Positions 31,403-39,228 of a DNA stretch of 42,537 bases are shown here, piece by piece. Both the position numbers and the translations under genes were made by a program. Under the pieces are notes generated by a model that searched no databases, had not been told where the DNA came from, and saw only the letters and a list, made by a program, of their open reading frames with translations. The stretch spans positions 1 to 42,537 of the forward strand of contig QQUN01000042.1 in assembly GCA_008501585.1 (NCBI GenBank), in the 5' to 3' direction. Within the stretch, counting starts at the first letter, position 1, and every line of letters begins with the position of its first letter. This stretch comes from Pseudomonadota bacterium (GTDB lineage Bacteria > Pseudomonadota > Gammaproteobacteria > Burkholderiales > Rhodocyclaceae).

Positions 31403-32183
31403 GCTCAACTATCTGTGGCGCCTGGTGATGACCGGGCTGGCCTTCAGCCTGTTCAGCGTGGGCGGCCTGGCCATCACCCTGCTGGCCTTTCCGGTCGTTC
31501 GCCTGCTGCCCGGCGGCCGGCAGCGCCGCCGGCAGCGCATGCAGTGGGTCATCCACAAGATGTTCGGCCTGTTCGTGGGCTTCATGTGTACGGTGGGCAT
31601 CATGCGCCTGCACCTGAAGAACGCCGAGGCGCTGAGCCAGGCGCGTGGCGTGCTGGTGCTGGCCAACCATCCGACCCTGATCGACGTGGTGGTGATGATC
31701 TCGCTCATGCCGCGCTCCGACTGCGTGGTCAAGGCCGCCTTGTGGAACAGCCCCTTCCTCGGCGGCGTGGTACGCGCGGCCGGCTACATCAGCAATGCCA
31801 AGTCGTCCGAAGAACTGGTCGACGCGTGTGTCGGCGCGCTGCGAGAAGGCGGCGCGCTGATCATCTTCCCCGAAGGCACGCGCACCCAGCCCGGCCAGCC
31901 GCTGCGTTTCCTGCGCGGCGCGGCCCACATTGCGCTCGGCAGCGACCAGCCCATCCTGCCGGTGGTGCTGACCTGCGATCCGCCCACGCTGTCGAAGGGT
32001 CGGCCGTGGTATGACATCCCCCCCCGTCGATTCGAGTACCGACTCGAAGTAAAATCCCCCCTTTCCGTCAACCAGCTGATCGCGCCCGACCTGCCCGACA
32101 CGCTCGCGGTCCGGCGCCTGACCGACGCTCTGCAAACCCATTTCGCACTGGAACTGGCCGTTCATGGACAACCTGCAAACTGA
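31395..32183 (+). CDS. PlsC-like acyltransferase (ApeD-like)
   Basis: This 262-aa membrane-associated acyltransferase of the 1-acylglycerol-3-phosphate acyltransferase fold begins with a membrane helix (about residues 10-40, MTGLAFSLFSVGGLAITLLAF). It carries the catalytic NHPTLID (His-x4-Asp) near residue 92 and FPEGTRT near residue 160. In aryl polyene operons an enzyme at this position is thought to move the polyene or its fatty acyl partner to a glycerolipid-type anchor. It overlaps the neighbours on both sides (8 and 20 bp). Confidence 0.85.
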   Translation: MRKLNYLWRLVMTGLAFSLFSVGGLAITLLAFPVVRLLPGGRQRRRQRMQWVIHKMFGLFVGFMCTVGIMRLHLKNAEALSQARGVLVLANHPTLIDVVVMISLMPRSDCVVKAALWNSPFLGGVVRAAGYISNAKSSEELVDACVGALREGGALIIFPEGTRTQPGQPLRFLRGAAHIALGSDQPILPVVLTCDPPTLSKGRPWYDIPPRRFEYRLEVKSPLSVNQLIAPDLPDTLAVRRLTDALQTHFALELAVHGQPAN

Positions 32184-32430
32184 GATCAGGCAACTGATCA
32201 TCGACGCCCTCGATCTCGAGGACATGACCGCCGAGGACATCGACCCGGCCGCCCCGCTGTTCGGCGATGGCCTCGGGCTCGACTCGATCGACGCGCTCGA
32301 GCTGGGCGTCGCCCTGCGCAAGCGCTATCAGGTGCGCCTCGATGGCGACGACCCGAGCGTCAAGCGCCACTTCCACTCCGTCAACACCCTGGTCGAGCTG
32401 GTCCGCCAGCATAGCGAGCGCACCGCATGA
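32164..32430 (+). CDS. apeE: Acyl carrier protein 1 (ApeE-like)
   Basis: This 88-aa acyl carrier protein has the phosphopantetheine attachment serine at Ser41 in GLGLDSIDALEL. Four-helix layout and acidic character are normal. It overlaps the acyltransferase gene by 20 bp and the second ACP by 4 bp. Aryl polyene systems use two ACPs that carry different intermediates; assignment to ApeE rests on gene order. Confidence 0.9.
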   Translation: MDNLQTEIRQLIIDALDLEDMTAEDIDPAAPLFGDGLGLDSIDALELGVALRKRYQVRLDGDDPSVKRHFHSVNTLVELVRQHSERTA

Positions 32431-32696
32431 AAATGGACAACGTCATGGCACTGAGCGAAGAGGCAATCTTCAACGAACTGAAAACCATCCTCATGGATGC
32501 GTTCGAGACGCCCGAAGAGCAGATCACGCTGGAGGCCAACCTCTACGAAGACCTCGACCTGGACAGCATCGACGCGGTCGACCTCGCCGTGAAACTGCAA
32601 ACCCTGACCGGCAAGCGCATCAAGGCCGACGAGTTCAAGACCGTACGCACCGTGGCCGATGTGGTCCGTGCCGTGCAGGCCCTGCTCGCCCGCTGA
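32427..32696 (+). CDS. apeF: Acyl carrier protein 2 (ApeF-like)
   Basis: This 89-aa acyl carrier protein has its attachment serine at Ser47 in DLDLDSIDAVDL. It is more acidic around helix II than the first ACP. It overlaps the first ACP by 4 bp (ATGA) and lies 7 bp before the membrane protein gene. Together with ACP1 it would be a substrate for the phosphopantetheinyl transferase at 29889. Confidence 0.9.
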   Translation: MKMDNVMALSEEAIFNELKTILMDAFETPEEQITLEANLYEDLDLDSIDAVDLAVKLQTLTGKRIKADEFKTVRTVADVVRAVQALLAR

Positions 32697-32703
32697 GCTG
32701 CGC

Positions 32704-33261
32704 ATGCTGCCGGTCGTTCGCACGCTGCTGTTCGCGGCCACGCCCGTCGCCATCTACCTGGCACTGGCGCACTTCGAACCCCGGCAGGTGATTCCGCTGT
32801 TGCTGCTGCTCGCCGGCCTGCGCCTGCTCACCGGCCGCCGCAACACCACCGCGCCGCGTGGCGCGCAACGCTGGCTGCTGGCCGGCGCACTGCTGACCCT
32901 CGCCGCGCTGGTCGCCATCAGCAACAGCGAAGCGGTGCTGCGTCTTTACCCGGTGCTGGTGAACCTGGCCATGCTGGCCCTGTTCGCCCACTCGCTGGTC
33001 CATCCGCCCACCGTCATCGAGCGCATCGCCCGCCTGCGCCAACCCGATCTGCCCGCTGCCGGCGTGGCCTACACCCGCAAGGTCACGCAGCTGTGGTGCG
33101 GCTTTTTCATCGTCAACGGCGCCATCGCCGCCTACACCGCCGTGCTGGCCAGCCGCGAGACCTGGGTCTGGTACAACGGCGGCGTGGCCTACGCGCTGAT
33201 GGGCCTGCTGTTTGCCGGCGAATGGCTGTACCGCCGCCAGCAGTTCGGAACGCCCCGATGA
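32704..33261 (+). CDS. Polytopic membrane protein of the aryl polyene operon (ApeG-like)
   Basis: This 185-aa inner-membrane protein has five or six hydrophobic segments, including VAIYLALAHF, VIPLLLLLAGLRLL, ALLTLAALVAI and YALMGLLFAGEWLY. A conserved-looking stretch YTRKVTQLWCGFFIVNGAIAAYTA occupies about residues 123-146. A membrane protein is regularly found at this place in aryl polyene operons; its reaction is not established to my knowledge. It overlaps the ligase gene by 4 bp. Confidence 0.8.
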   Translation: MLPVVRTLLFAATPVAIYLALAHFEPRQVIPLLLLLAGLRLLTGRRNTTAPRGAQRWLLAGALLTLAALVAISNSEAVLRLYPVLVNLAMLALFAHSLVHPPTVIERIARLRQPDLPAAGVAYTRKVTQLWCGFFIVNGAIAAYTAVLASRETWVWYNGGVAYALMGLLFAGEWLYRRQQFGTPR

Positions 33262-34610
33262 GCCGGGCCCGATCGCTGCGCCACCTGGCCCCGGCCGACC
33301 GGCCGGGCGACACGCTCGTCGCCCTGCGCGAAGACGGCAGCGCGCTGCACTGGGGCGCCTTCTGGTCCCGCGTCGGCGCCATCGCCCAGGCGGCCCAGCC
33401 AGGCCGTCGCATCGCACTCACGGCACCGGACGCCGCCGACTTCCTCGCCGGCCTGCTCGGCCTGCTGCACGCCGGCCAGCAGGTGGTGATCCCGGCCAAC
33501 TTCCAGCACGCGTCGGTGGCGCAGTGTGCCGACAGCTGCGATGGCGTCCTCGATACCAACGCCATCCGCCAGCTGCCGGGCGTTGAAACCTGGACGCCCG
33601 CCGCGCCGCTGCCGACCGACGCACGGATCGAACTGACCACCTCCGGCAGCAGCGGCACGCCGAAGCCGATCATCAAGCGCCTCATCCAGCTCGACGCCGA
33701 AGTGCTCGCGCACGAGGTGCAATGGGGCGCGCTGCTCGGCGCCGACCCGGTGCTTGCCACCGTGCCGCACTTCCACATCTACGGCCTGCTGTTCCGGCTG
33801 CTCGGGCCGTTGAGCGCCGGCCGGCCCTTTGACACCGCCGTAGCCGCCACCCCGCACGCCCTGCTCAACCGCCTGCGCGCGCTCGGCCGCGGCACCGTCA
33901 TCTCCAGCCCGGCCCACCTGTCGCGCCTGGACGACCTGCTCGATCCGGCGGAACTGGCGCCCTACACGACGGCCATCATCTCCTCCGGCGCCCCGCTCGG
34001 AGCCGACACCGCGGCCACCCTCGGCACCGCCCTCGGGCAGGCGCCGATCGAGGTCTATGGCAGCACCGAGACCGGCGGCATCGCCTGGCGCCGCCAGTGG
34101 CCGCAGGCCGGGTCGGCCTGGCAGCCGCTGCCCGGCGTCAATGTTGCAGTGGATGAAGCCGGCGTCCTGCAGGTGCGCTCACCGTTTGCCGACGGCGACA
34201 CGCCGGTGGCCACCGGCGATCTGGCCGAGGTGCTGGCCGACGGCCGCTTTACGCTGCGCGGCCGCGCCGACCGCATCCTCAAGCTCGAAGGCAAGCGCGT
34301 GGCGCTGCCGGCCATGGAGCAACGCCTGACCGAGCATCCCTGGGTGGCGGCCTGTGCCATCGTCCTGCTGCCCGGCCAGCGCGACCGCCTGGGCGCCGTG
34401 GCCAGCCTCTCGGCCGCCGGACAGCAGGCGCTGGCCGCCGAGGGGCGGCGCGCCGTCGCCGACACCCTGCGCACCCATCTGCTCGCCCACTTCGAACGTG
34501 TCACCCTGCCGCGCCGCTGGCGCTTCCCCGCCACCCTGCCCTACAACGACCGCGGCAAACTGCCGCTCGACGCGCTGCAGCGCCTCTTCGAAGAGACGAT
34601 GACCCCATGA
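33258..34610 (+). CDS. apeH: AMP-dependent acyl/aryl-ACP ligase (ApeH-like)
   Basis: This 450-aa enzyme of the adenylate-forming family activates the aryl starter acid for loading on an ACP. Motifs: the phosphate-binding ELTTSGSSGTPKPIIKR near residue 125, VPHFHIYGLLFRLLG, the YGSTETGGIAWR adenine-binding part near residue 270, the hinge GRADRILKLEGKRV, and the C-terminal LPYNDRGKLPLDAL with the catalytic Lys. All are in order and the length is slightly short, as usual for ApeH. In E. coli-type systems the substrate is 4-hydroxybenzoate; here the ammonia-lyase in the operon may supply a cinnamate-type acid instead. Confidence 0.87.
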   Translation: MSRARSLRHLAPADRPGDTLVALREDGSALHWGAFWSRVGAIAQAAQPGRRIALTAPDAADFLAGLLGLLHAGQQVVIPANFQHASVAQCADSCDGVLDTNAIRQLPGVETWTPAAPLPTDARIELTTSGSSGTPKPIIKRLIQLDAEVLAHEVQWGALLGADPVLATVPHFHIYGLLFRLLGPLSAGRPFDTAVAATPHALLNRLRALGRGTVISSPAHLSRLDDLLDPAELAPYTTAIISSGAPLGADTAATLGTALGQAPIEVYGSTETGGIAWRRQWPQAGSAWQPLPGVNVAVDEAGVLQVRSPFADGDTPVATGDLAEVLADGRFTLRGRADRILKLEGKRVALPAMEQRLTEHPWVAACAIVLLPGQRDRLGAVASLSAAGQQALAAEGRRAVADTLRTHLLAHFERVTLPRRWRFPATLPYNDRGKLPLDALQRLFEETMTP

Positions 34611-34948
34611 GCCTGCCGGACGCCCAACTCATCGAACACGGCGACACCGCGGTGCGCCTGCGCATCCTCGCCGAGGCCGGCCTGGTGCATTTCCAGGGCC
34701 ACTTCCCCGGCACCCCGATCCTGCCCGGCGTGGCGCAGGTGGACTGGGCGATCCGTTTTGCCCAGCAGTATTTCAGCCCGGCCGGCAGCTGCGAGCGCAT
34801 CGAGGCACTGAAGTTCAACGACCGCGTGCTGCCCGGCGAAACGCTGGAACTGAGGCTCGACTGGTCGGCCGACAAGGCCACGCTGCGCTTCGCCTACACT
34901 GCCGACGGGCAGGCGAAGTCGAGCGGCAAAGTGGTCTTCAACCCATGA
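34607..34948 (+). CDS. apeI: 3-hydroxyacyl-ACP dehydratase, hotdog fold (ApeI-like)
   Basis: This 113-aa hotdog-fold dehydratase has the FabZ/FabA-type active-site segment HFQGHFPGTPILPGVAQVDWAI at about residues 28-49, with the catalytic His in GHFPG. It would remove water from the 3-hydroxyacyl intermediate in each polyene cycle. It overlaps both neighbours by 4 bp. The second dehydratase (ApeP) and the ketoreductase (ApeQ) of this pathway are expected beyond the window end. Confidence 0.85.
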   Translation: MSLPDAQLIEHGDTAVRLRILAEAGLVHFQGHFPGTPILPGVAQVDWAIRFAQQYFSPAGSCERIEALKFNDRVLPGETLELRLDWSADKATLRFAYTADGQAKSSGKVVFNP

Positions 34949-36639
34949 GTTTTCGCCCCTGCTTCCTGGTGCCGGTGTACAACCACCCGCACACCGTCGG
35001 CCGGGTGGTCGAACGCCTGGCCGCCTTCGATCTGCCGATCTACCTGATCGACGACGGCAGCGACGCGCCGACGCGCGCGGCACTGGCGCAGACCGTCGCC
35101 GCCTGCCCGCTGGCGCGGCTGATCACCCTGCCGGTCAATGGCGGCAAGGGCGCGGCGGTGATCGCCGGTTTCGAGCAGGCGCATGCCGACGGGCTGACCC
35201 ACGCGCTGCAGGTCGACGCCGACGGCCAGCACGACCTGGCCGACGTGCCGCGCTTTCTCGCGCTTGGCGCCGCCACGCCCGAGGCCGTGGTGTGCGGCCG
35301 GCCGATCTACGACGGCAGCGTGCCCAAGGCGCGCCTGTATGGCCGCGCGATCACCCATTTCTGGGTCGGCGTCGAGACGCTGTCGCGCGACGTGCCCGAC
35401 TCGATGTGCGGCTTCCGCCTCTACCCGCTGGCCGCCACGATGCGCGTGCTCGGCCCGCACATCGCCCGGCGCATGGCCTTCGACATCGAGATCCTGGTGC
35501 GCCTGGCCTGGCTCGGCGGGCCGATCATCAACGTGCCCACCCGCGTCACCTACCCCAAAGACGGCATCTCTCACTTCGCCATGCTCGCCGACAACCTGCG
35601 CATCTCGGCGACCCACACCCGGCTGGTGGCCGGCATGCTGTGGCGCGCGCCGGCCCTGCTGTGGCGCCGCCTGCGCGGGGGCGACACCACGCGGCACTGG
35701 TCGCGTCTGGCCGAGCGCGGCAGTTCGTTGGGGCTGTCCACCGTGCTCGCCACCTACCGCCTGCTCGGCCGGCGCATGGCCACGCTGCTGCTCTACCCCA
35801 TCGTCGGCTACTTCCTGCTCACCGGGCGCAACGCGCGCCAGGCCTCGCAGACGTATCTGGACCGGGTCTATCGCCACTTCGGCCCCAGCGCCGCGCTACC
35901 GCAGCCGCCGGGCTGGCGCGACAGCTATCGCCACATGCTGGCCTTCGCCCGCGCCGGGCTGGACAAGCTCGCCGCCTGGAGCGGCGCCGTCGATGGGCGC
36001 GAGGTGGCCTTTCACGGCCGGGCGGATTTCGACGCCCTGATCGCCAGCGGCCGCGGCGCGCTGATCATCGGCTCGCACCTGGGCAATCTCGAGATGGCAC
36101 GCGCGCTCGGCGTGGCGGCGCGCTTCACCACCATCAACGCGGTGGTCTACACCGAGCATGCGGTGCGCTTCAACGCGATGATGGCCGAGGCCAATCCGGA
36201 CTTCGCCTTCAACCTCATCCAGGTGAGCGACTTCGGCCCCGACACCGCCATCGCCTTCAAGGACAAGATCGACCGCGGCGAGTTGCTGTTCATCGTCGGC
36301 GACCGCACGCCGGTGGCCGAGAACGGCCGCACCCAACGCCTGCCCTTCCTCGGCCGGCCGGCGCCCTTCGCGCAAGGCCCCTTCGTGCTGGCACACCTGC
36401 TCGAATGCCCGGTGTTCCTGTTCTTCTGCCTGGAACACGGCGGCAGCCACCAACTGTATTTCGAACCTTTCGCCGAGCGCATCGCGCTACCGCGCAAGCA
36501 GCGCGACGCCGCCTTGCTGCAGCACATGGGCGCCTACGCCCGGCGGCTCGAACACTACTGCGGGCAAGCGCCGCTGCAGTGGTTCAACTTCTTCGACTTC
36601 TGGGAGGAAGGGGCCGCGCTCCGACCTTCAAAACCATGA
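34945..36639 (+). CDS. Glycosyltransferase 2 - LpxL-type acyltransferase fusion (ApeJ-like)
   Basis: This 564-aa two-domain protein has a family 2 glycosyltransferase at about residues 1-250, beginning FLVPVYNHPHTV, with LIDDGSDA and the metal-binding DADGQHD. A membrane-proximal linker with hydrophobic stretches (about residues 260-300) follows. The second domain, about residues 300-560, is a lysophospholipid acyltransferase of the LpxL/HtrB type, with the catalytic SHLGNLE near residue 378 (His-x4-Glu) and FLGRPAPFAQGPFVLA later. Both active sites look intact. Such fusions are characteristic of aryl polyene operons, where they probably build the glycolipid-like anchor. It overlaps the dehydratase and ammonia-lyase genes by 4 bp each. 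Confidence 0.88.
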   Translation: MSFRPCFLVPVYNHPHTVGRVVERLAAFDLPIYLIDDGSDAPTRAALAQTVAACPLARLITLPVNGGKGAAVIAGFEQAHADGLTHALQVDADGQHDLADVPRFLALGAATPEAVVCGRPIYDGSVPKARLYGRAITHFWVGVETLSRDVPDSMCGFRLYPLAATMRVLGPHIARRMAFDIEILVRLAWLGGPIINVPTRVTYPKDGISHFAMLADNLRISATHTRLVAGMLWRAPALLWRRLRGGDTTRHWSRLAERGSSLGLSTVLATYRLLGRRMATLLLYPIVGYFLLTGRNARQASQTYLDRVYRHFGPSAALPQPPGWRDSYRHMLAFARAGLDKLAAWSGAVDGREVAFHGRADFDALIASGRGALIIGSHLGNLEMARALGVAARFTTINAVVYTEHAVRFNAMMAEANPDFAFNLIQVSDFGPDTAIAFKDKIDRGELLFIVGDRTPVAENGRTQRLPFLGRPAPFAQGPFVLAHLLECPVFLFFCLEHGGSHQLYFEPFAERIALPRKQRDAALLQHMGAYARRLEHYCGQAPLQWFNFFDFWEEGAALRPSKP

Positions 36640-38195
36640 AAGACACCGTGCATTCACATACCCTCGCCCCCGTCGTCATCGGCGCCGGCCGCCTGCGCCT
36701 TGATGACGTGGTGGACGCCGCCGACGGACGCCGCCCGGTCCGCCTGTCTGACGACACCGCCTTCCGTGGCCGCATCGCCCGCGGCGGCGCCTATCTCGAA
36801 CGCCTGCTGGCCAACAACGGCACCGTGTATGGCGTGAACACCGGCTATGGCGAATCGTGCACCGTCACCGTCCCCGCCGACCTGGTGCAGGAACTGCCGC
36901 TGCACCTGACCCGCTATCACGGCTGCGGCCTGGGCCGGCATCTGGACGACGCGGCCACCCGCGCGGTGCTGGTCACCCGCCTCAACTCACTGGCCCAGGG
37001 CGTGTCCGGCGTGCGCCTGGCGCTGCTCGAACAGATCGAGCACCTGCTGGCGCACGACATCCTGCCGCAGATCCCCGAGGAGGGCTCGGTCGGCGCCAGC
37101 GGCGACCTGACCCCGCTGTCCTATGTGGCCGCCGCCCTGGTCGGCGAGCGCGAAGTGCGCTATCGCGGCGAGGTCCGCCCGGCGCGAGCGGTGCTCGAAG
37201 CGCTCGACATCGCCCCGCTCCAGCTCAAGCCCAAGGAGGGGCTGGCGATCATGAACGGCACCTCGGTAATGACCGCGCTGGCCTGCCAGGCCTGGTCGCG
37301 CGCCGACTACCTGAGCCGCTTGGCCACCCGCATCACGGCCCTGGCCTCGATGGCCATGCAGGGCAACCGCGGCCATTTCGACCCGCGCCTGTTCGCCGCC
37401 AAGCCGCATGCTGGCCAGGCCGAAGCGGCGGCGTGGATCTTCGCCGACCTGCCGGCCGACACCGACGACGGCATCATGCGCCTGCAGGACCGCTACTCGA
37501 TCCGCTGCGCCCCGCATGTGATCGGCGTGCTGCGCGACGCCCTGCCGTGGATGCGCCGCGACATCGAGAACGAGCTCAACAGCGCCAACGACAACCCGCT
37601 GATCGACCCCGACGACGACTGGGTGCTGCATGGCGGCCACTTCTACGGCGGCCACATCGCCTTCGTCATGGACGCCATGAAGACCGCGGTGGCCAACCTC
37701 GCCGACCTGCTCGACCGGCAGGTGGCGCTGATGGTCGACAGCAAGTTCAACCACGGCCTGCCGCAGAACCTCTCCGGCGCCAGCGCCGAGCGCGCGATGA
37801 TCAACCACGGCTTCAAGGCGGTGCAGATCGGCGCCTCGGCGTGGACCGCCGAAGCACTCAAGCTGACCATGCCGGCCTCGGTGTTCTCGCGCTCGACCGA
37901 GTGCCACAACCAGGACAAGGTCAGCATGGGCACCATCGCCGCGCGCGACTGCCTGCGCGTGCTCGAACTGAGCGAACAGGTGGCCGCCGCCGCCCTGCTG
38001 GCCGCCAACCAGGGCCTGGCGCTGCGCCTGCAGCGCGGCGACCTGGCCGCCGAGGCGCTGCCCGCGCCGGTGCTCGCCTTCCACCAGCAGGTGTCGGCAC
38101 TGTCGGCCCTGGTCACCGAAGACCGCCCGCTCGAAGCCGACCTGCGCGCCACCCTGGCGGCCATGCGCGCCAAAGCCTGGACGCTCTACGCATGA
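36636..38195 (+). CDS. Aromatic amino acid ammonia-lyase (HAL/PAL/TAL family)
   Basis: This 519-aa enzyme of the MIO family removes ammonia from an aromatic amino acid. The Ala-Ser-Gly triad that cyclises into the MIO cofactor is in GSVGASGDLTPLSY, near residues 154-156. The N-terminal loop with the catalytic Tyr is NGTVYGVNTGYGES. The position that separates His-, Phe- and Tyr-specific enzymes reads RYHGCGLG instead of the Ser-His of histidine-specific lyases, and the operon context argues for Tyr or Phe, giving coumarate or cinnamate as aryl starter. Length is typical (about 510). The long upstream open frame (from 35292) is a shadow of the transferase gene. It overlaps neighbours by 4 bp each. 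Confidence 0.9.
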   Translation: MKDTVHSHTLAPVVIGAGRLRLDDVVDAADGRRPVRLSDDTAFRGRIARGGAYLERLLANNGTVYGVNTGYGESCTVTVPADLVQELPLHLTRYHGCGLGRHLDDAATRAVLVTRLNSLAQGVSGVRLALLEQIEHLLAHDILPQIPEEGSVGASGDLTPLSYVAAALVGEREVRYRGEVRPARAVLEALDIAPLQLKPKEGLAIMNGTSVMTALACQAWSRADYLSRLATRITALASMAMQGNRGHFDPRLFAAKPHAGQAEAAAWIFADLPADTDDGIMRLQDRYSIRCAPHVIGVLRDALPWMRRDIENELNSANDNPLIDPDDDWVLHGGHFYGGHIAFVMDAMKTAVANLADLLDRQVALMVDSKFNHGLPQNLSGASAERAMINHGFKAVQIGASAWTAEALKLTMPASVFSRSTECHNQDKVSMGTIAARDCLRVLELSEQVAAAALLAANQGLALRLQRGDLAAEALPAPVLAFHQQVSALSALVTEDRPLEADLRATLAAMRAKAWTLYA

Positions 38196-38608
38196 GCGCC
38201 CTGCTCAAGGTCGAGGTGGAGACCGACGTCCCCTTCTTCCATGTCGACGCCATGGAGGTGGTCTGGCATGGCCACTATGTGCAGTATTTCGAGCAGGCGC
38301 GCACCGTTCTGCTGCGCCGCATCGACTACGACTACCCGCAGATGCGCGCCTCCGGCTACGCCTGGCCGGTGGTCGAGTGCCACATCAAGTATGTGCGCCC
38401 GGCCCGCTACGGCCAGAAGATCCGCATCGAAGCGGCGCTGGTCGAATACCAGAACCGGCTCAAGATCGACTACACCATCCGCGACGCCGCCACCGGCCAG
38501 CGCCTGACCCGCGCCTACACCGTGCAGGTGGCGGTCGACATGGCCAGCGGCGAGCTGCAGTTCGTCTCGCCGGCCGCCCTGCTCGAGCGCCTCGGATGCG
38601 CCGAATGA
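38192..38608 (+). CDS. apeK: Acyl thioesterase, hotdog fold (ApeK-like)
   Basis: This 138-aa thioesterase of the 4-hydroxybenzoyl-CoA/YbgC type has the N-terminal motif DVPFFHVDAMEVVWHGHYVQYFEQAR, with the likely catalytic Asp in VDAMEVVWH, followed by ARYGQKIRIEA and TRAYTVQVAV strands. In aryl polyene systems this enzyme releases stalled or finished acyl chains from ACP. The ATG at 38192 is chosen; the long upstream frame is a shadow of the ammonia-lyase. It overlaps both neighbours by 4 bp. Confidence 0.87.
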   Translation: MSALLKVEVETDVPFFHVDAMEVVWHGHYVQYFEQARTVLLRRIDYDYPQMRASGYAWPVVECHIKYVRPARYGQKIRIEAALVEYQNRLKIDYTIRDAATGQRLTRAYTVQVAVDMASGELQFVSPAALLERLGCAE

Positions 38609-39228
38609 CGCGACGCGGCCTTGTCCTGCTGGCCCTGCTCGGCCTGTGCCTGAGCCTGCCGGCCCGCGCCGACGACGCCCTGCTGGCGCAGATCACCACC
38701 CGCGTGGCAAGCAGCCCGGTCTTGCGCGCCGATTTCAGCCAGACCAAAACCCTCGCCGCCATGCGCAAGCCCTTTCGCATCGCCGGCCATGTCACCTACG
38801 CCCGCGATGCCGGCGTGCTGTGGCAGGTGACCGCACCTTACGCGGTGACCTACCTCATCGACGCCCGCGGCGCCGCCGAGATCGACGCCAGCGGCCAGCG
38901 CAAGGCCGGCGGTGGCGGAGACAACGCCGGCGCGGCGCAGGCGGCCCGGATCATGCAGGCCCTGCTCGGCGCCGATCTGGCCCCGCTGCAATCGAGCTTC
39001 GCGCTCGCGCCCATCCGCCAGGACGCTGGCTGGCAGGTGACGCTCACGCCGCACCGTGCCGACCTGGCGCGCCATCTGGCCCGCATCGTGGTGCGCGGCG
39101 ACACGGCGGTCGAGCAGGTCGACATCCTTGAAGCGACCGGCGACCACACCGAGATCCGCTTCACCGCGATCACGCACGACACCCGTCTGAGCGAGGCCGA
39201 GGCGGCGCTGTTCGCCCGGCCCGAATGA
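38605..39228 (+). CDS. LolA-like outer membrane carrier protein (ApeL-like)
   Basis: This 207-aa periplasmic protein has a Sec signal peptide (RRGLVLLALLGLCLSLPARA, cleavage before DDALL). The mature part follows the LolA plan: LRADFSQTKTLAAMRKPFRIAGHVTY then VLWQVTAPYAVTYLID. It would ferry the lipid-linked polyene across the periplasm. The ATG at 38605 overlaps the thioesterase stop; another ATG three codons earlier is possible. Downstream overlap with the exporter is 4 bp. Confidence 0.85.
   Translation: MTRRGLVLLALLGLCLSLPARADDALLAQITTRVASSPVLRADFSQTKTLAAMRKPFRIAGHVTYARDAGVLWQVTAPYAVTYLIDARGAAEIDASGQRKAGGGGDNAGAAQAARIMQALLGADLAPLQSSFALAPIRQDAGWQVTLTPHRADLARHLARIVVRGDTAVEQVDILEATGDHTEIRFTAITHDTRLSEAEAALFARPE

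Noticed and set aside
35292-36635. 967-aa open frame upstream of and in frame with the ammonia-lyase
   Set aside because: The upstream part is an Arg/Pro-rich shadow of the glycosyltransferase-acyltransferase gene in another frame; the lyase family starts at 36636.
36857-38191. 583-aa open frame leading into the thioesterase
   Set aside because: It is a shadow of the ammonia-lyase; the hotdog domain begins at 38192 with a 4-bp overlap start.
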